NCBI GenBank assembly: GCA_963837655.1
Contig: CAWIOK010000023.1
Location: 62,001-126,000 of the forward strand
Source of the DNA: CAVVSD01 sp963837655
GTDB taxonomy: Bacteria > Actinomycetota > Thermoleophilia > Solirubrobacterales > Solirubrobacteraceae
DNA length: 64,000 nucleotides
Direction of reading: 5' to 3'
Position 1 is the stretch's first letter, and each line of letters opens with the position of its first letter. Shown here in pieces: positions 15,505 through 24,814 of this stretch. Position numbers and translations under genes: made by a program. The notes beneath the pieces are model-generated. The model saw only the letters and a list, made by a program, of their open reading frames with translations. It did not search any database and was not told the DNA's origin.

Positions 15505-17730
15505 ATGGACGAGCCCGAGGGCATGCGGGCGCTGCGACGCCTCGCAGCGATCGTCAGCGGCTCCCAGGATGCGATCCTGGCCAAGAGCCTCGACGGGGTG
15601 ATCACGGACTGGAACCCGGCGGCCGAGCGGCTGTTCGGGCACACCGCCGAGCAGGCGATCGGGCAGCCGATCTGGATCATCATCCCGCCCGAGCGCGTCG
15701 AGGAGGAGCGGCTCCTGCTGCGCCGGGCGCTCGCCGACGAGCCCGTCCAGGCCGTGCTGACGGAGCGCATGCGAAGCGACGGCACCCGCGTGCGGGTGTC
15801 GCTCACCATGTCCCCCATCCACGGGGAGGACGGCCGTCCCATCGGCGTCTCCACGACCGCGCGCGACGTGACCGAGTTCCTCCGCGCCGACGCCGAGCGC
15901 ACACGTCTCGCGGCGATCGTCCGCTCCACCAGCGACGCCATCGTGGCGATGGACCTGGAGGGTCGCGTCACCGACTTCAACGCCGCCGCAGCCGAGATGT
16001 TCGGGCTGACGACGGCCTCCGTCGGCGCACCGGTGCTCGACGCGGTCGGCGCCGACCCGTCCGAGCGCGCGCTGCGCGCCGACATCGTCCGCAGGACCAA
16101 GGCGGGCGAGACGCTCAGCTACGAGGCCCCCCGGCTCCGCGCCTCGGGTGAGCCGTTCATCCTCGCGAGCACGATCGGTCCGATCCACGACGCCGAGGGC
16201 GACATCACCGGCATCGCGGCCATCGGGCGCGATGTCACCGAGCAGCGGCGCGCACAGGAGCAGGAGGCCTGGCTCGCGGCGATCGTGGAGTCCTCGCGCG
16301 ACCCGATCATCGGCTTCTCGCTCGACGGGACGATCCAGTCGTGGAACCCCGCCGCGGCACGCGCCTTCGGCTGGACGGACGAGGAGGCGCTGGGCCGGCC
16401 GGGGCACGAGATGTTCGTGACCGCGGGCAGGCGCCGGCGCCACGTCGAGCTCATGCACGGCATCGAGACGGGCGAGGGCTTCGAGGACGAGGCCGAGCGC
16501 GGGCGACGCAGGGACGGCACGACGTTCGAGGCGACGGTCACAGGGTTCCCCGTCCGCGACGCAAAGGGCGTCGTCTACGCCGCGGCGTTCGTCATCCGTG
16601 ACGTGACGGAGCAGCGGCGCCTGGAGGAGCAGCTCGAGCAGGCCCGCCGGATGGAGGCGGTCGGTCGGCTCGCCGGCGGCGTCGCGCACGACTTCAACAA
16701 CCTCCTGACGGTCATCACGGGCTACGCCGCACTGCTGCGAGCCGCCGGCGAGGACGAGCACACGCCGGAGCTCGAGGAGATCGATCGCGCGGCGCGGCGC
16801 GCCGCGGAGCTGACCAGCCAGCTGCTCGCGTTCTCGCGCCAGCGCTCGGCGAACCCGGTGCTGCTCGATCTCGCGGCGGTCGTCGACGGCGTCATGCCGA
16901 TGCTCGGGCGCCTGATCGACGAGCACATCACGGTCACCGTGCTGCACCACGGCACGCTCGAGCCGGTGCTCGCCGACGCCGGCCAGATGGAGCAGGTGAT
17001 CGTCAACCTCGCCACCAACGCCCGCGACGCGATGCCCGAGGGCGGGAAGCTGACGATCGAGACGCGGATGCTCGATCTGGGAGAGCCGGTCGTGTGCCTC
17101 ACGGTGATCGACACCGGCGGCGGGATCGACCCCGAGGTCGCCGACCACGTCTTCGAGCCCTTCTACACCACGAAGGAGCAGGGTCACGGGACGGGCCTCG
17201 GACTGGCGACCGCCCACGGCATCGTCACCCAGGCAGCGGGGCACATCCACGTCTACTCCGAGCCGGGGCTCGGCGCGACCTTCCGGGTCCTGATCCCCGC
17301 CGTGCGCGGCGAGGCGCGGCCGACCGCGGTGGCGGCGGTCCAGTCCGATGCGCTGGAGGGGACGGAGACCGTGTTGCTCTGCGAGGACGAGGAGGCCCTG
17401 CGCTTCATGGTCGGACGCATCCTCAGCGACGCCGGCTACACGGTCCTGTCCGCGCCCGGTGGCGCGGAGGCACTGGAGATCGCGGCCGGAAGCGACGCGC
17501 CGATCGACGCGCTGGTGACCGACGTCATCATGCCGGGGCTCTCGGGCCCGGACCTGTCCGAGCGCCTCACCGTCGGCGGGCGCCCGCGGACGCTGTTCGT
17601 GTCCGGTTACACCGCCGACGCGCTGCGCGACCGGGCGAACCTGCCGCCCGGCAGCGCGTTCCTGGAGAAGCCGTTCGCGCCCGACTCGCTGCTGCGGGCG
17701 CTGCGCACGCTGCTGGACGAGGCGGGCTAG
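15505..17730 (+). CDS. Multi-PAS hybrid histidine kinase with receiver domain
   Basis: The roughly 741-residue protein carries three PAS/PAC units over residues 1-375 (SLDGVITDWNPAAERLFG, DLEGRVTDFNAAAAEMFG, SLDGTIQSWNPAAARAFG). A His-kinase core follows with H395 in GGVAHDFNNLL, an N box NLATNARDAMPEGG near 505 and a G box GTGLGLATAHG near 561. A C-terminal receiver has LLCEDEE near 623, phospho-acceptor D673 in VTDVIMPG and a FLEKPF Lys near 722. There are no membrane segments, so it is a cytosolic sensor. The start is uncertain: ATG 15505 has only a weak ribosome site and GTG 15484 is an alternative. No cognate regulator lies nearby. Its TAG overlaps the convergent DUF1963 gene within CTAG. 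Confidence 0.88.
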   Translation: MDEPEGMRALRRLAAIVSGSQDAILAKSLDGVITDWNPAAERLFGHTAEQAIGQPIWIIIPPERVEEERLLLRRALADEPVQAVLTERMRSDGTRVRVSLTMSPIHGEDGRPIGVSTTARDVTEFLRADAERTRLAAIVRSTSDAIVAMDLEGRVTDFNAAAAEMFGLTTASVGAPVLDAVGADPSERALRADIVRRTKAGETLSYEAPRLRASGEPFILASTIGPIHDAEGDITGIAAIGRDVTEQRRAQEQEAWLAAIVESSRDPIIGFSLDGTIQSWNPAAARAFGWTDEEALGRPGHEMFVTAGRRRRHVELMHGIETGEGFEDEAERGRRRDGTTFEATVTGFPVRDAKGVVYAAAFVIRDVTEQRRLEEQLEQARRMEAVGRLAGGVAHDFNNLLTVITGYAALLRAAGEDEHTPELEEIDRAARRAAELTSQLLAFSRQRSANPVLLDLAAVVDGVMPMLGRLIDEHITVTVLHHGTLEPVLADAGQMEQVIVNLATNARDAMPEGGKLTIETRMLDLGEPVVCLTVIDTGGGIDPEVADHVFEPFYTTKEQGHGTGLGLATAHGIVTQAAGHIHVYSEPGLGATFRVLIPAVRGEARPTAVAAVQSDALEGTETVLLCEDEEALRFMVGRILSDAGYTVLSAPGGAEALEIAAGSDAPIDALVTDVIMPGLSGPDLSERLTVGGRPRTLFVSGYTADALRDRANLPPGSAFLEKPFAPDSLLRALRTLLDEAG

Positions 17731-18737
17731 AACCCGGGCTGCGCGATGGCCCGCACGCGCGAGAAGTCGGCGGCGCGCAGGTCCTCGTCGGGGAGCCAGA
17801 AGTACAGGCGCCCACCCTCCCCGCCGAGGTTCCACGGGCCGTCGTCCGCCGCCGTGAGCTGCGCGAGCAGCCGCCAGCGGCCTGCGCGGGCGCCCACGTC
17901 GTCATCGGCCGCGTCGAGGTCCGTCGCATCGCGGCCGTTGCCGGTCAGCTCGCACGTGACGGGCATGAGGCCGCCCGTCTCGTTGGGATAGCCGAGCACC
18001 CGGTGGTAGGCGATCGTCTGGCCGAACCCGTCGTCGAGCTCGACGTCCTGCAGCGTTGCGAGCCGTCGCCGCAGCCTGAGGAAGCCGTCGTGCTCGATCG
18101 GGTCCAGCTCGAGCGCCTGGACGGCGGCGGCCCAGACGCGCGGCAGGGTCAGCTCGACGGACAGCCGGGTCGCCGGAGTCGGTCCGTCGGGCGACGGGAC
18201 GTGGAGCACTCGGCCGGCGCCGGCGTGCGCGGCAAGCCGGCCCGTCGGGGCCTGGACCGCCGCCCAGAGGAACAGCAGCCGCCCGTCGGCCGGAAGCGGG
18301 AGATCGACGTCGCGCAACGCCGGATCGGTCAGGTCGAGCTGGGCGACGAGCGTGAGGCGCTCGCCGTCCCATAGAGGCCAGACGGCCTCGTCGAGCAGCC
18401 CCGCGGTCGGCTCGAACAGCCAGGCACCGGCCGGATCGTCCTGCAGCGTGGGCGTCGTCAGGCGGACCGAGTGGCGCGCGAGCGCGGCGAGATCGCCGAG
18501 ATGCTCCTCCAGGCCGTACTCGCCGGCGAGTCCGAGCAGCTCGTCGATCGTGACGGTGCGGGTCGCCGCCTTCGCCCGCTCCAGGACCGGGCCGCGGCGG
18601 GGCGCCGGAGGCGGCGTCGGCCGCGGCGGGAGGGGGAGACCCGGGAGGTTGAGGAGCTTGCTGGCCTCGCTCGCGCTCTTCGCCGACTCGCGCATGAGGC
18701 TGCGCAGGAACCCTCGGCGGCTGCTGGCACCTTCCAT
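17727..18737 (-). CDS. DUF1963 (YwqG-like) protein
   Basis: The 336-residue protein is recognised by its C-terminal half: GGLMPVTCELTGNGRDATD, WRLLAQLTAADDGPWNLGGEGGRLYFWLPDEDL, typical of the YwqG family whose role is unknown. The first 40 residues carry a RRGFLRSL twin-arginine-like motif without a following hydrophobic core, then a Pro-rich linker, so export is not convincing. I start at the ATG at 18737, because the upstream extension lacks family character. The gene converges on the sensor kinase and shares 4 bp with it. Confidence 0.75.
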   Translation of the reverse strand: MEGASSRRGFLRSLMRESAKSASEASKLLNLPGLPLPPRPTPPPAPRRGPVLERAKAATRTVTIDELLGLAGEYGLEEHLGDLAALARHSVRLTTPTLQDDPAGAWLFEPTAGLLDEAVWPLWDGERLTLVAQLDLTDPALRDVDLPLPADGRLLFLWAAVQAPTGRLAAHAGAGRVLHVPSPDGPTPATRLSVELTLPRVWAAAVQALELDPIEHDGFLRLRRRLATLQDVELDDGFGQTIAYHRVLGYPNETGGLMPVTCELTGNGRDATDLDAADDDVGARAGRWRLLAQLTAADDGPWNLGGEGGRLYFWLPDEDLRAADFSRVRAIAQPGF

Positions 18738-18813
18738 CGCCCCAATGTGACATACCGGTGTTCCATCCCGTCCGGGTGAAGCCTCGTCACCCGCCGTAGG
18801 GGAAGATGCACCC

Positions 18814-19096
18814 ATCTCCACGCCGACCGACACTCAGAAGACCAAGGGCAAGGGCGCCGCGACGAACGCTTCGCGCAAGGAGCGCTCGCGGCTCATCGCC
18901 GCGGGCGTGCTGGGCGGGCTCGCGATCGTCTTCGCCGTGATCAACCGCCACGAGGTCCGGGTGAACTGGCTGCTCGGCACGTGGGAGACGCCGCTCATCG
19001 TCGTGATCGCGGTCGCGTTCCTCGCGGGATTCCGCGGTCGGTGCGTTCGCCTCCCGTCGCCGCTACCGCGGCGGGAAGAAGTCCTCGTCTGGCTGA
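18814..19096 (+). pseudogene. LapA-domain membrane protein gene with +1 frameshift
   Basis: The first frame reads TDTQKTKGKGAATNASRKERSRLIAAGVLGG, then a LapA-like pair of hydrophobic segments, LAIVFAVINRHEVRVNWLLG and TPLIVVIAVAFLAGF. The family's C-terminus, AVGAFASRRRYRGGKKSSSG, ends at TGA 19094-19096 and lies one base out of phase. The phase changes at 19030-19033 (TTCC, where TTC would keep the frame). LapA proteins are small two-helix membrane proteins linked to envelope and lipopolysaccharide assembly in other bacteria. No ATG or GTG precedes the conserved N-terminus; an ATC at 18814 follows an AGGGGAAG site. The frameshift may be a true mutation, programmed shifting or a sequencing error. 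Confidence 0.65.
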
Positions 19097-19106
19097 GCAG
19101 CACCGG

Positions 19107-19478
19107 ATGGCGCAAGAACGACCGCGGCTGGTCCGTTTCGCGACGCACGTGACGATCCTCCGCGCGATCGCGCTGATCATCGTCGTGTTCGCGATCTTCA
19201 CGCTGCTCGCCGCTCTGGCGGAGATGATCGTGGAGCCGGAGACGTTCAAGACCTTCGGCGAGGCCGCCTGGTGGGCGATCCAGACCGTGTCGACCGTGGG
19301 CTACGGCGACGACGTGCCGGAGTCGCCCGCCGGCCGCATCGTCGCGACGCTCGTGATGCTCTTCGGCATGGCCTTCGTCCCGGCGGTGACGTCGATCATC
19401 GTGGCGATCCTCGTCGAGCGGGGCCGGCGGGGCCTGGCCCGCCAGGATGCCCCCCCGCCGCCGCGCCCAGAGGAATGA
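19107..19478 (+). CDS. Two-helix potassium channel
   Basis: The 123-residue protein has one helix (LRAIALIIVVFAIFTLLAALA), a pore loop with the K+ selectivity filter TVSTVGYGDDVP near residue 57, and a second helix (VATLVMLFGMAFVPAVTSIIVAILV). This is the minimal KcsA-like layout without a regulatory domain. It would form tetrameric K+ pores. It starts 11 bp after the LapA stop, so the two are likely co-transcribed. Its 3' end overlaps the convergent MFS gene by 83 bp. Confidence 0.88.
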   Translation: MAQERPRLVRFATHVTILRAIALIIVVFAIFTLLAALAEMIVEPETFKTFGEAAWWAIQTVSTVGYGDDVPESPAGRIVATLVMLFGMAFVPAVTSIIVAILVERGRRGLARQDAPPPPRPEE

Positions 19479-20574
19479 CGAGCAGGACCAGCGCCGCGCA
19501 CCCGAGGTAGGTCGCCGAGAGCCCCGGCCCCGCCTCGGCGATCGCGCCGATCGCCCAGGCCCCGACGGCGGTCCCGGTGTCGAACGACGCGTTCCACATC
19601 GCGCTGGCGGTGCTGGCCCGTTCCGGGCCCGCACGCTTGAAGGCGGCCACGAGCGTCAGGTTCTGCACGCCGCCGTAGCCGGACCCCGCGACGGCGGCAC
19701 CGAGCACGACCAGCCGGCCGGAGGACGCGCTCAGACCGGCCGCGACCACCGCGATGCCGGCGGCGGACAGACAGAGGGTCACCGGCAGCAGCACGCGGGT
19801 GCTGCCGCTGCGGTCGACCACGTGACCGACGCGCCAGCGGCTGATCGCCCCCGTCGCCCCGTAGGCGAGCAGCGCGAGCCCCGCCACCGCCCCGTCCGGG
19901 CGCTCCAGCGGCAGGAACGTGACGAGCCCGCCGCCGACCGCGGTCACCACGGCGAGGACGATGCACGCGGGGAGCACCGCGCGCACGGCGCCCCCACCGA
20001 CCACGGGCGCCCCGCTCGCCGGTTCGACGCCCGCGAACCGCCCGGCGAGCGGCAGCGCGAGCAGCGGCACGGTGGCCAGGATCGCGACGAGCGGGAAGTG
20101 CCCGCCGAGCGCGAGGCCGGCGCCGCCGGGGACGCAGATGAGGCTCGGGATGGCGACGGAGATCCCGTACAGGCCGATCGCCTCGCCCTGGCGGCCCGGC
20201 GGCGCCAGCTGGGAGGTCAGCGAAGCGCCCGTGACGGTGAGGATCGCGAACCCGACCCCGCGGATCGCGGAGACCGCGGCCAGCCAGCTCAGGTCCTGCG
20301 AGACGAGGTACAGCGGTGCCGGGAGCCCGAGCGCCACGAGCCCGAGCGCGAGCAGCCGCGGGAGCCCGATCGCCCGCTCGGCCCACGGGACCAGCAGCTG
20401 GCAGGCGACCGTGGTCACCAGCAGCGCCGTCGTCACGACCCCGGCCGACCCGACCGACGCGCCGCCGTCGACGGCCCACAGCGGCAGCGAGGCGAGCGTG
20501 AGGAAGAAGCTGGCGAACGCGAGCAGGCTCAGCAGCCCGAGCGCGCGCAGCGCCGGGATGCGCCACAGCGCCAC
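19396..20574 (-). CDS. MFS transporter
   Basis: The 392-residue protein is strongly hydrophobic, with about twelve predicted helices and internal MFS-like features: RALGLLSLLAFASFFLTLASLPLWAVD in helix 1, a repeated ISRWRVGHVVDRSG loop between helices, and GYGGVQNLTLVAAFKRAGPERASTASAMWNASFDTGTAVG. Family members exchange small molecules or drugs against protons. I favour the GTG at 20574, preceded by GGGAGAGGGGAC. It is divergent from an XRE-cupin regulator that probably controls it. The last 28 residues (Gly/Pro/Ala-rich) are encoded opposite the K+ channel gene. Confidence 0.82.
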   Translation of the reverse strand: MALWRIPALRALGLLSLLAFASFFLTLASLPLWAVDGGASVGSAGVVTTALLVTTVACQLLVPWAERAIGLPRLLALGLVALGLPAPLYLVSQDLSWLAAVSAIRGVGFAILTVTGASLTSQLAPPGRQGEAIGLYGISVAIPSLICVPGGAGLALGGHFPLVAILATVPLLALPLAGRFAGVEPASGAPVVGGGAVRAVLPACIVLAVVTAVGGGLVTFLPLERPDGAVAGLALLAYGATGAISRWRVGHVVDRSGSTRVLLPVTLCLSAAGIAVVAAGLSASSGRLVVLGAAVAGSGYGGVQNLTLVAAFKRAGPERASTASAMWNASFDTGTAVGAWAIGAIAEAGPGLSATYLGCAALVLLVIPLGAAAGGHPGGPGPAGPARRGSPR

Positions 20575-20639
20575 TCGGTCGGTCCCCTCTCCCACCGCGT
20601 CATCGTGCCGGGCCGGGTTGCACGGTGTCGCCCGATTCC

Positions 20640-20665
20640 GCAAACTCATTTGCCATGCAGGCAAA
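20640..20665. promoter_or_regulatory. Putative XRE-cupin operator overlapping its own start codon
   Basis: Three half-sites alternate in orientation: GCAAA (20640-20644), TTTGC (20649-20653) and GCAAA (20661-20665). They form two nested inverted repeats, and the second, TTTGCC-ATGCA-GGCAAA, spans the regulator's ATG. The position suits autorepression and control of the divergent transporter. Confidence 0.55.
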
Positions 20666-21227
20666 CGAGCCCGTCGACACCCGCGTGCGCCGCCGCCTGC
20701 GCGAGCTGCGGACCGAACGCGGGCTGACGCTCGAGACGGTCGCCACGCGCGCCGGGCTGGACGTCTCGACCCTCAGCCGACTGGAGTCGGGCAAGCGGCG
20801 ACTCGCGCTCGACCACCTGCCCGGGCTGGCGGAGGCGCTCGGCGTGTCCACCGACGAGCTGCTGCGCCCGCAGCCCGATGAGGATCCCCGCGTGCGCAGC
20901 CGCCCGCGCACCGAGGACGGGATGACGTGGTGGCCGCTGACGCACAAGGGCCCGCCCCACGGACCGCACGCCTACAAGCTGCGGATCAGCGCCGAGCGGC
21001 GCGACCCGCCGGCCGAGCTGCCGGTGCACGAGGGCCAGGACTGGATCTACGTCCTCGACGGCCGGATGCGGCTGCTCCTCGGCGACCACGACCACACGAT
21101 CAAGCCCGGCGAGGCGGTCGAGTTCAGCACCCTGACCCCGCACTGGTTCGGCGCGATCGAGGGTCCGGTGGAGATCTTGGCGATCTTCGGGGACTCCGGC
21201 GAGCGGGTGCACGTGCACGGCCGCTGA
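20655..21227 (+). CDS. XRE-family transcriptional regulator with cupin sensor domain
   Basis: The 190-residue protein has an N-terminal helix-turn-helix (GLTLETVATRAGLDVSTLSRLESGKRRLALDHLPGLAEAL, residues about 22-62) and a C-terminal cupin (ELPVHEGQDWIYVLDGRMRLLLG, HTIKPGEAVEFSTLTPHWFGA). The cupin binds the effector in this family. The ATG at 20655 was chosen over one 30 bp upstream because the HTH starts close behind it. The gene lies 80 bp from the divergent MFS transporter, a standard regulator/exporter pairing. Confidence 0.85.
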   Translation: MQANEPVDTRVRRRLRELRTERGLTLETVATRAGLDVSTLSRLESGKRRLALDHLPGLAEALGVSTDELLRPQPDEDPRVRSRPRTEDGMTWWPLTHKGPPHGPHAYKLRISAERRDPPAELPVHEGQDWIYVLDGRMRLLLGDHDHTIKPGEAVEFSTLTPHWFGAIEGPVEILAIFGDSGERVHVHGR

Positions 21228-21239
21228 GCCGGCCCGCCA

Positions 21240-21314
21240 TCGGGGCGCCCGGATTTGAACCGGGGACCTCCGCGCCCCAAACGCGGCGCTCTGACCAAGC
21301 TGAGCTACGCCCCG
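21240..21314 (-). tRNA. tRNA-Pro (anticodon UGG)
   Basis: On the minus strand acceptor CGGGGCG pairs with CGCCCCG and is followed by discriminator A. The anticodon stem CCGCG/CGCGG encloses TTTGGGG with TGG as anticodon, and the T arm CCCGG TTCAAAT CCGGG is perfect. The gene is 75 nt without an encoded CCA. Confidence 0.95.
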
Positions 21315-21418
21315 TAGCCCAGGGAGCGTACGCCACGCCGGATCGCGGCGATCGAACTCGCGTCCAAACCGGGGGCTCCGCGCTCCAACTCGACTGCGAC
21401 CTGCCGAGAACCGGTGTG

Positions 21419-21979
21419 ATGAAGGTGCCCGTTCGCATCCTGCTCATCGCAGTCGTCGCAGTCGCGGCGCTGCCCGCCGGAACCGCCTCCGCCGGAGGCC
21501 GGCCCTGCCCCGGCGCCGATGCGGTCCCCACGGCGCGGACGCTCGACGACGCACGCGACGCGACGGTCTGCCTCGTCAACCGAGAGCGCAAGAAGCGCGG
21601 CCTGCGCGCCCTACGCACGAACGGCACGCTGCAGTCGTCGGCCGGCTCCTACGCCCGCGACATGGTCCGCCGGGGGTTCTTCGCCCACGTCTCGCCCAGC
21701 GGCGAGACGCTGACCGAGCGCATCGAGGACGACACGCGCTACCTGGCCCGCGCCCGCAGATGGGAGATCGGCGAGAACATCGCGTGGGGCACCGGCTCGC
21801 TCGCGACGCCCGGCCAGATCGTCGCAAGCTGGATGGACAGCCCGCCCCACCGGGCCAACATCCTCCACGCGGAGTACCGCGAGATCGGCCTGGGGATCGC
21901 GCTCGGCGCGCCCGTCGCAGGCGCGTCCGCGGCAGCGGGCGCGGCGACCTACGCCAACCAGTTCGGCCGCCGCGGCTGA
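21419..21979 (+). CDS. Secreted CAP/SCP-domain protein
   Basis: The 186-residue protein has a signal peptide (MKVPVRILLIAVVAVAALPAG, cleavage near ASA) and a CAP domain: LVNRERKKRGLRALRTNGTL, FFAHVSPSGETLTERI, ENIAWGTGSL and SWMDSPPHRANILHAEYREIGLGI. These carry the conserved His and Glu residues of the CAP cavity. Bacterial members are secreted and of mostly unknown role. It lies directly after tRNA-Pro and stands alone. An in-frame GTG at 21416 is an alternative start. Confidence 0.85.
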   Translation: MKVPVRILLIAVVAVAALPAGTASAGGRPCPGADAVPTARTLDDARDATVCLVNRERKKRGLRALRTNGTLQSSAGSYARDMVRRGFFAHVSPSGETLTERIEDDTRYLARARRWEIGENIAWGTGSLATPGQIVASWMDSPPHRANILHAEYREIGLGIALGAPVAGASAAAGAATYANQFGRRG

Positions 21980-21995
21980 GAGGCCCACGGGCGGG

Positions 21996-22001
21996 TAGCG
22001 T
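21996..22001 (+). promoter_or_regulatory. Candidate -10 box of the DUF1015 gene (leaderless)
   Basis: TAGCGT ends 9 nt before the ATG at 22011, and there is no ribosome site between them. Confidence 0.45.
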
Positions 22002-22010
22002 TCGGCCGAC

Positions 22011-23273
<1,263 letters not shown>

Positions 23274-23280
23274 CGCGAGC

Positions 23281-23286
23281 TACCAT
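23281..23286 (+). promoter_or_regulatory. Candidate -10 box of the OsmC-like gene
   Basis: TACCAT ends 9 nt before the ATG at 23296. A CGAGGGACC spacer could also act as a weak ribosome site, so the leaderless reading is less certain here. Confidence 0.4.
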
Positions 23287-23295
23287 CGAGGGACC

Positions 23296-23703
23296 ATGCG
23301 TGCATCTGCCCAGCGAGTCCAGGCCTTCCGTCACATCGTCAAAGTGCGCGAGCACCGCATGGGCGTGGATGAGCCCGGCGAGAAGGGCGGCGACGACACG
23401 GGCCCCAGCCCGCAGGAGCTGCTCGCCGCCAGCCTCGCGTCCTGCACGGCCGTGACGATGGAGATGTACGCCGACCGCAAGAACTGGGACATCGGCGATC
23501 TCGAGGTCGTCTGCGAGTACACGCCGGCGGAGCGCGGCTGTCCCACCCGGTTCTCGCTCGTGCTGCGCTTCCCGCCGGGACTCAGCGACGAGCAGGTCGC
23601 GAAGCTGAAGATCATCGCCGCGAAGTGCCCGGTGCACCGGACGCTCGACGGCGAGGTCATGTTCGACGAACGCGTCGAGCGCCTGGCCCTGGCGTCCTCC
23701 TGA
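23296..23703 (+). CDS. OsmC/YhfA-like protein
   Basis: The 135-residue protein shows the OsmC fold signature with two redox cysteines: SPQELLAASLASCTAVTMEMYA (Cys near 55) and LKIIAAKCPVHRTLDGEV (Cys near 115). The family reduces organic hydroperoxides or acts on related thiol chemistry. It probably forms an operon with the NUDIX hydrolase gene, whose start overlaps its stop as CTGA. Confidence 0.87.
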   Translation: MRASAQRVQAFRHIVKVREHRMGVDEPGEKGGDDTGPSPQELLAASLASCTAVTMEMYADRKNWDIGDLEVVCEYTPAERGCPTRFSLVLRFPPGLSDEQVAKLKIIAAKCPVHRTLDGEVMFDERVERLALASS

Positions 23704-24284
23704 GCGCGCGCGACGACCTGGCGCGCGCGGTGCGCGCCGTCCTGCTCGATCCGGACGAGGCGATCGGCCTCGACGTCCACGGCCGCACCGACGCGGCGGT
23801 GCTCGTGCCGTTGTACCTCCACGAGGGCGAGCTGCATGCTGTGCTGACCCGGCGCCCGGACGACATGCGCCGCCATGCGGGCGAGGTCGCGTTCCCCGGC
23901 GGTCGTCAGGACCCGGGCGAGGACCTGCGCACGACCGCCGTGCGCGAGGCCGAGGAGGAGATCGGGCTCCCGCGCGTCGACGTCGAGCTGCTCGGCGCCC
24001 TGAAGCCGGTCCCGACCCTCGCGACCGGCTACGCGATCTACCCCTTCGTCGGGCTCATCGACCCGGGGAAGGAGTGGGTGCTCTCCCCGCGCGAGGTCGA
24101 CGAGGTCATCGAGCCGTCGCTGACCCAGCTGCGCGAGGGCTACGGGCGCCGGCGAATCGTGCGCCGCGGCATCCCGCTGCGCAGCGACGTCTACATCGTC
24201 GGCGAGGCGTTCATCTGGGGCGCGACGGCCCGGATGCTGACCGACCTGCTCGAGCGCCTCGGCGCGATCAGCCTGCCCGGCTGA
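23700..24284 (+). CDS. NUDIX hydrolase, CoA pyrophosphatase type
   Basis: The roughly 194-residue protein has the Nudix box GRQDPGEDLRTTAVREAEEEIG near residue 66 and, just before it, the CoA-pyrophosphatase signature LTRRPDDMRRHAGEVAFPGG. Family members split coenzyme A or its derivatives into phosphopantetheine and 3',5'-ADP. No ATG, GTG or TTG lies in frame between the upstream gene's end and the domain until a GTG at about 23728. A CTG at 23700 overlaps the OsmC stop (CTGA) and is the best start by position. One of three such cases in the window. Confidence 0.82.
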   Translation: MSARDDLARAVRAVLLDPDEAIGLDVHGRTDAAVLVPLYLHEGELHAVLTRRPDDMRRHAGEVAFPGGRQDPGEDLRTTAVREAEEEIGLPRVDVELLGALKPVPTLATGYAIYPFVGLIDPGKEWVLSPREVDEVIEPSLTQLREGYGRRRIVRRGIPLRSDVYIVGEAFIWGATARMLTDLLERLGAISLPG

Positions 24285-24296
24285 CCACCGGGGGCC

Positions 24297-24791
24297 TCAC
24301 CCGCGCGGACCGAGCAGGGACGCGATCGCGGCGCGTGCCGCGGGGTGCCAGGCAGCGTGGTCGCGCGGATCGACGTCGAGCAGCGCGAACGGCACCTCGT
24401 TGCGGTCGTGCGCGCGCTGCACCTCCCGGATCCCGGATGCGAAGACGTCGTCCGGCAGCGGCCCGGCCGCTTCGTAGACGACCCCACGCACCGTCGTGTC
24501 GACGGTCCGTTCGAGCATCATCCCCAGGCGCGATCCGTGCAGCGCGGCGACCTTCTCGGCGTCACCCGCCGCGGTCCCCAGGAGCCAGAGCAGCACGGTC
24601 ACGTTGTCGAGCGCGTAGCGCAGGGTCCCCACGCGATCCGGGTCGCCGCGCCACGGCTCCGCGCCGACCGCGAGGATCTCAGGGTCGCGCGCCGGCGTCC
24701 GGGTCACGACGCGCACGGCATGGCCTTCGCCGATGAGCTCCTCGGCGAGTTGCAGGCCTCGACGGCCACCGCCGACCATCAGCGCGCGCAC
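24297..24791 (-). CDS. NAD(P)-binding Rossmann-fold protein
   Basis: The 164-residue protein begins RALMVGGGRRGLQLAEELIGEGHAVRVVTR, a dinucleotide-binding beta-alpha-beta unit. It continues with an epimerase-like pattern (DPDRVGTLRYALDNVTVLLWLLG), but it is too short for a full epimerase and has no Tyr-Lys pair. Its function is unknown. The GTG at 24791 lies 6 nt after a TACACT box, and the promoter is back-to-back with that of the hydroxyacyl-CoA dehydrogenase gene. Confidence 0.72.
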   Translation of the reverse strand: MRALMVGGGRRGLQLAEELIGEGHAVRVVTRTPARDPEILAVGAEPWRGDPDRVGTLRYALDNVTVLLWLLGTAAGDAEKVAALHGSRLGMMLERTVDTTVRGVVYEAAGPLPDDVFASGIREVQRAHDRNEVPFALLDVDPRDHAAWHPAARAAIASLLGPRG

Positions 24792-24797
24792 CGGTCG

Positions 24798-24807
24798 AGT
24801 GTAGGGT
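24798..24807. promoter_or_regulatory. Overlapping divergent -10 boxes
   Basis: TACACT on the minus strand (24803-24798) ends 6 nt before GTG 24791, and TAGGGT on the plus strand (24802-24807) ends 7 nt before ATG 24815. The two boxes share two bases, so the pair of genes appears to be driven from one 10-bp core with no leader on either side. Confidence 0.55.
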
Positions 24808-24814
24808 CCTGGCC

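Noticed and set aside
21340..21400. A tRNA-like stretch next to tRNA-Pro
   Set aside because: It resembles a T-arm (GAGTTCGATC on the minus strand), but no acceptor or anticodon stem can be paired around it.
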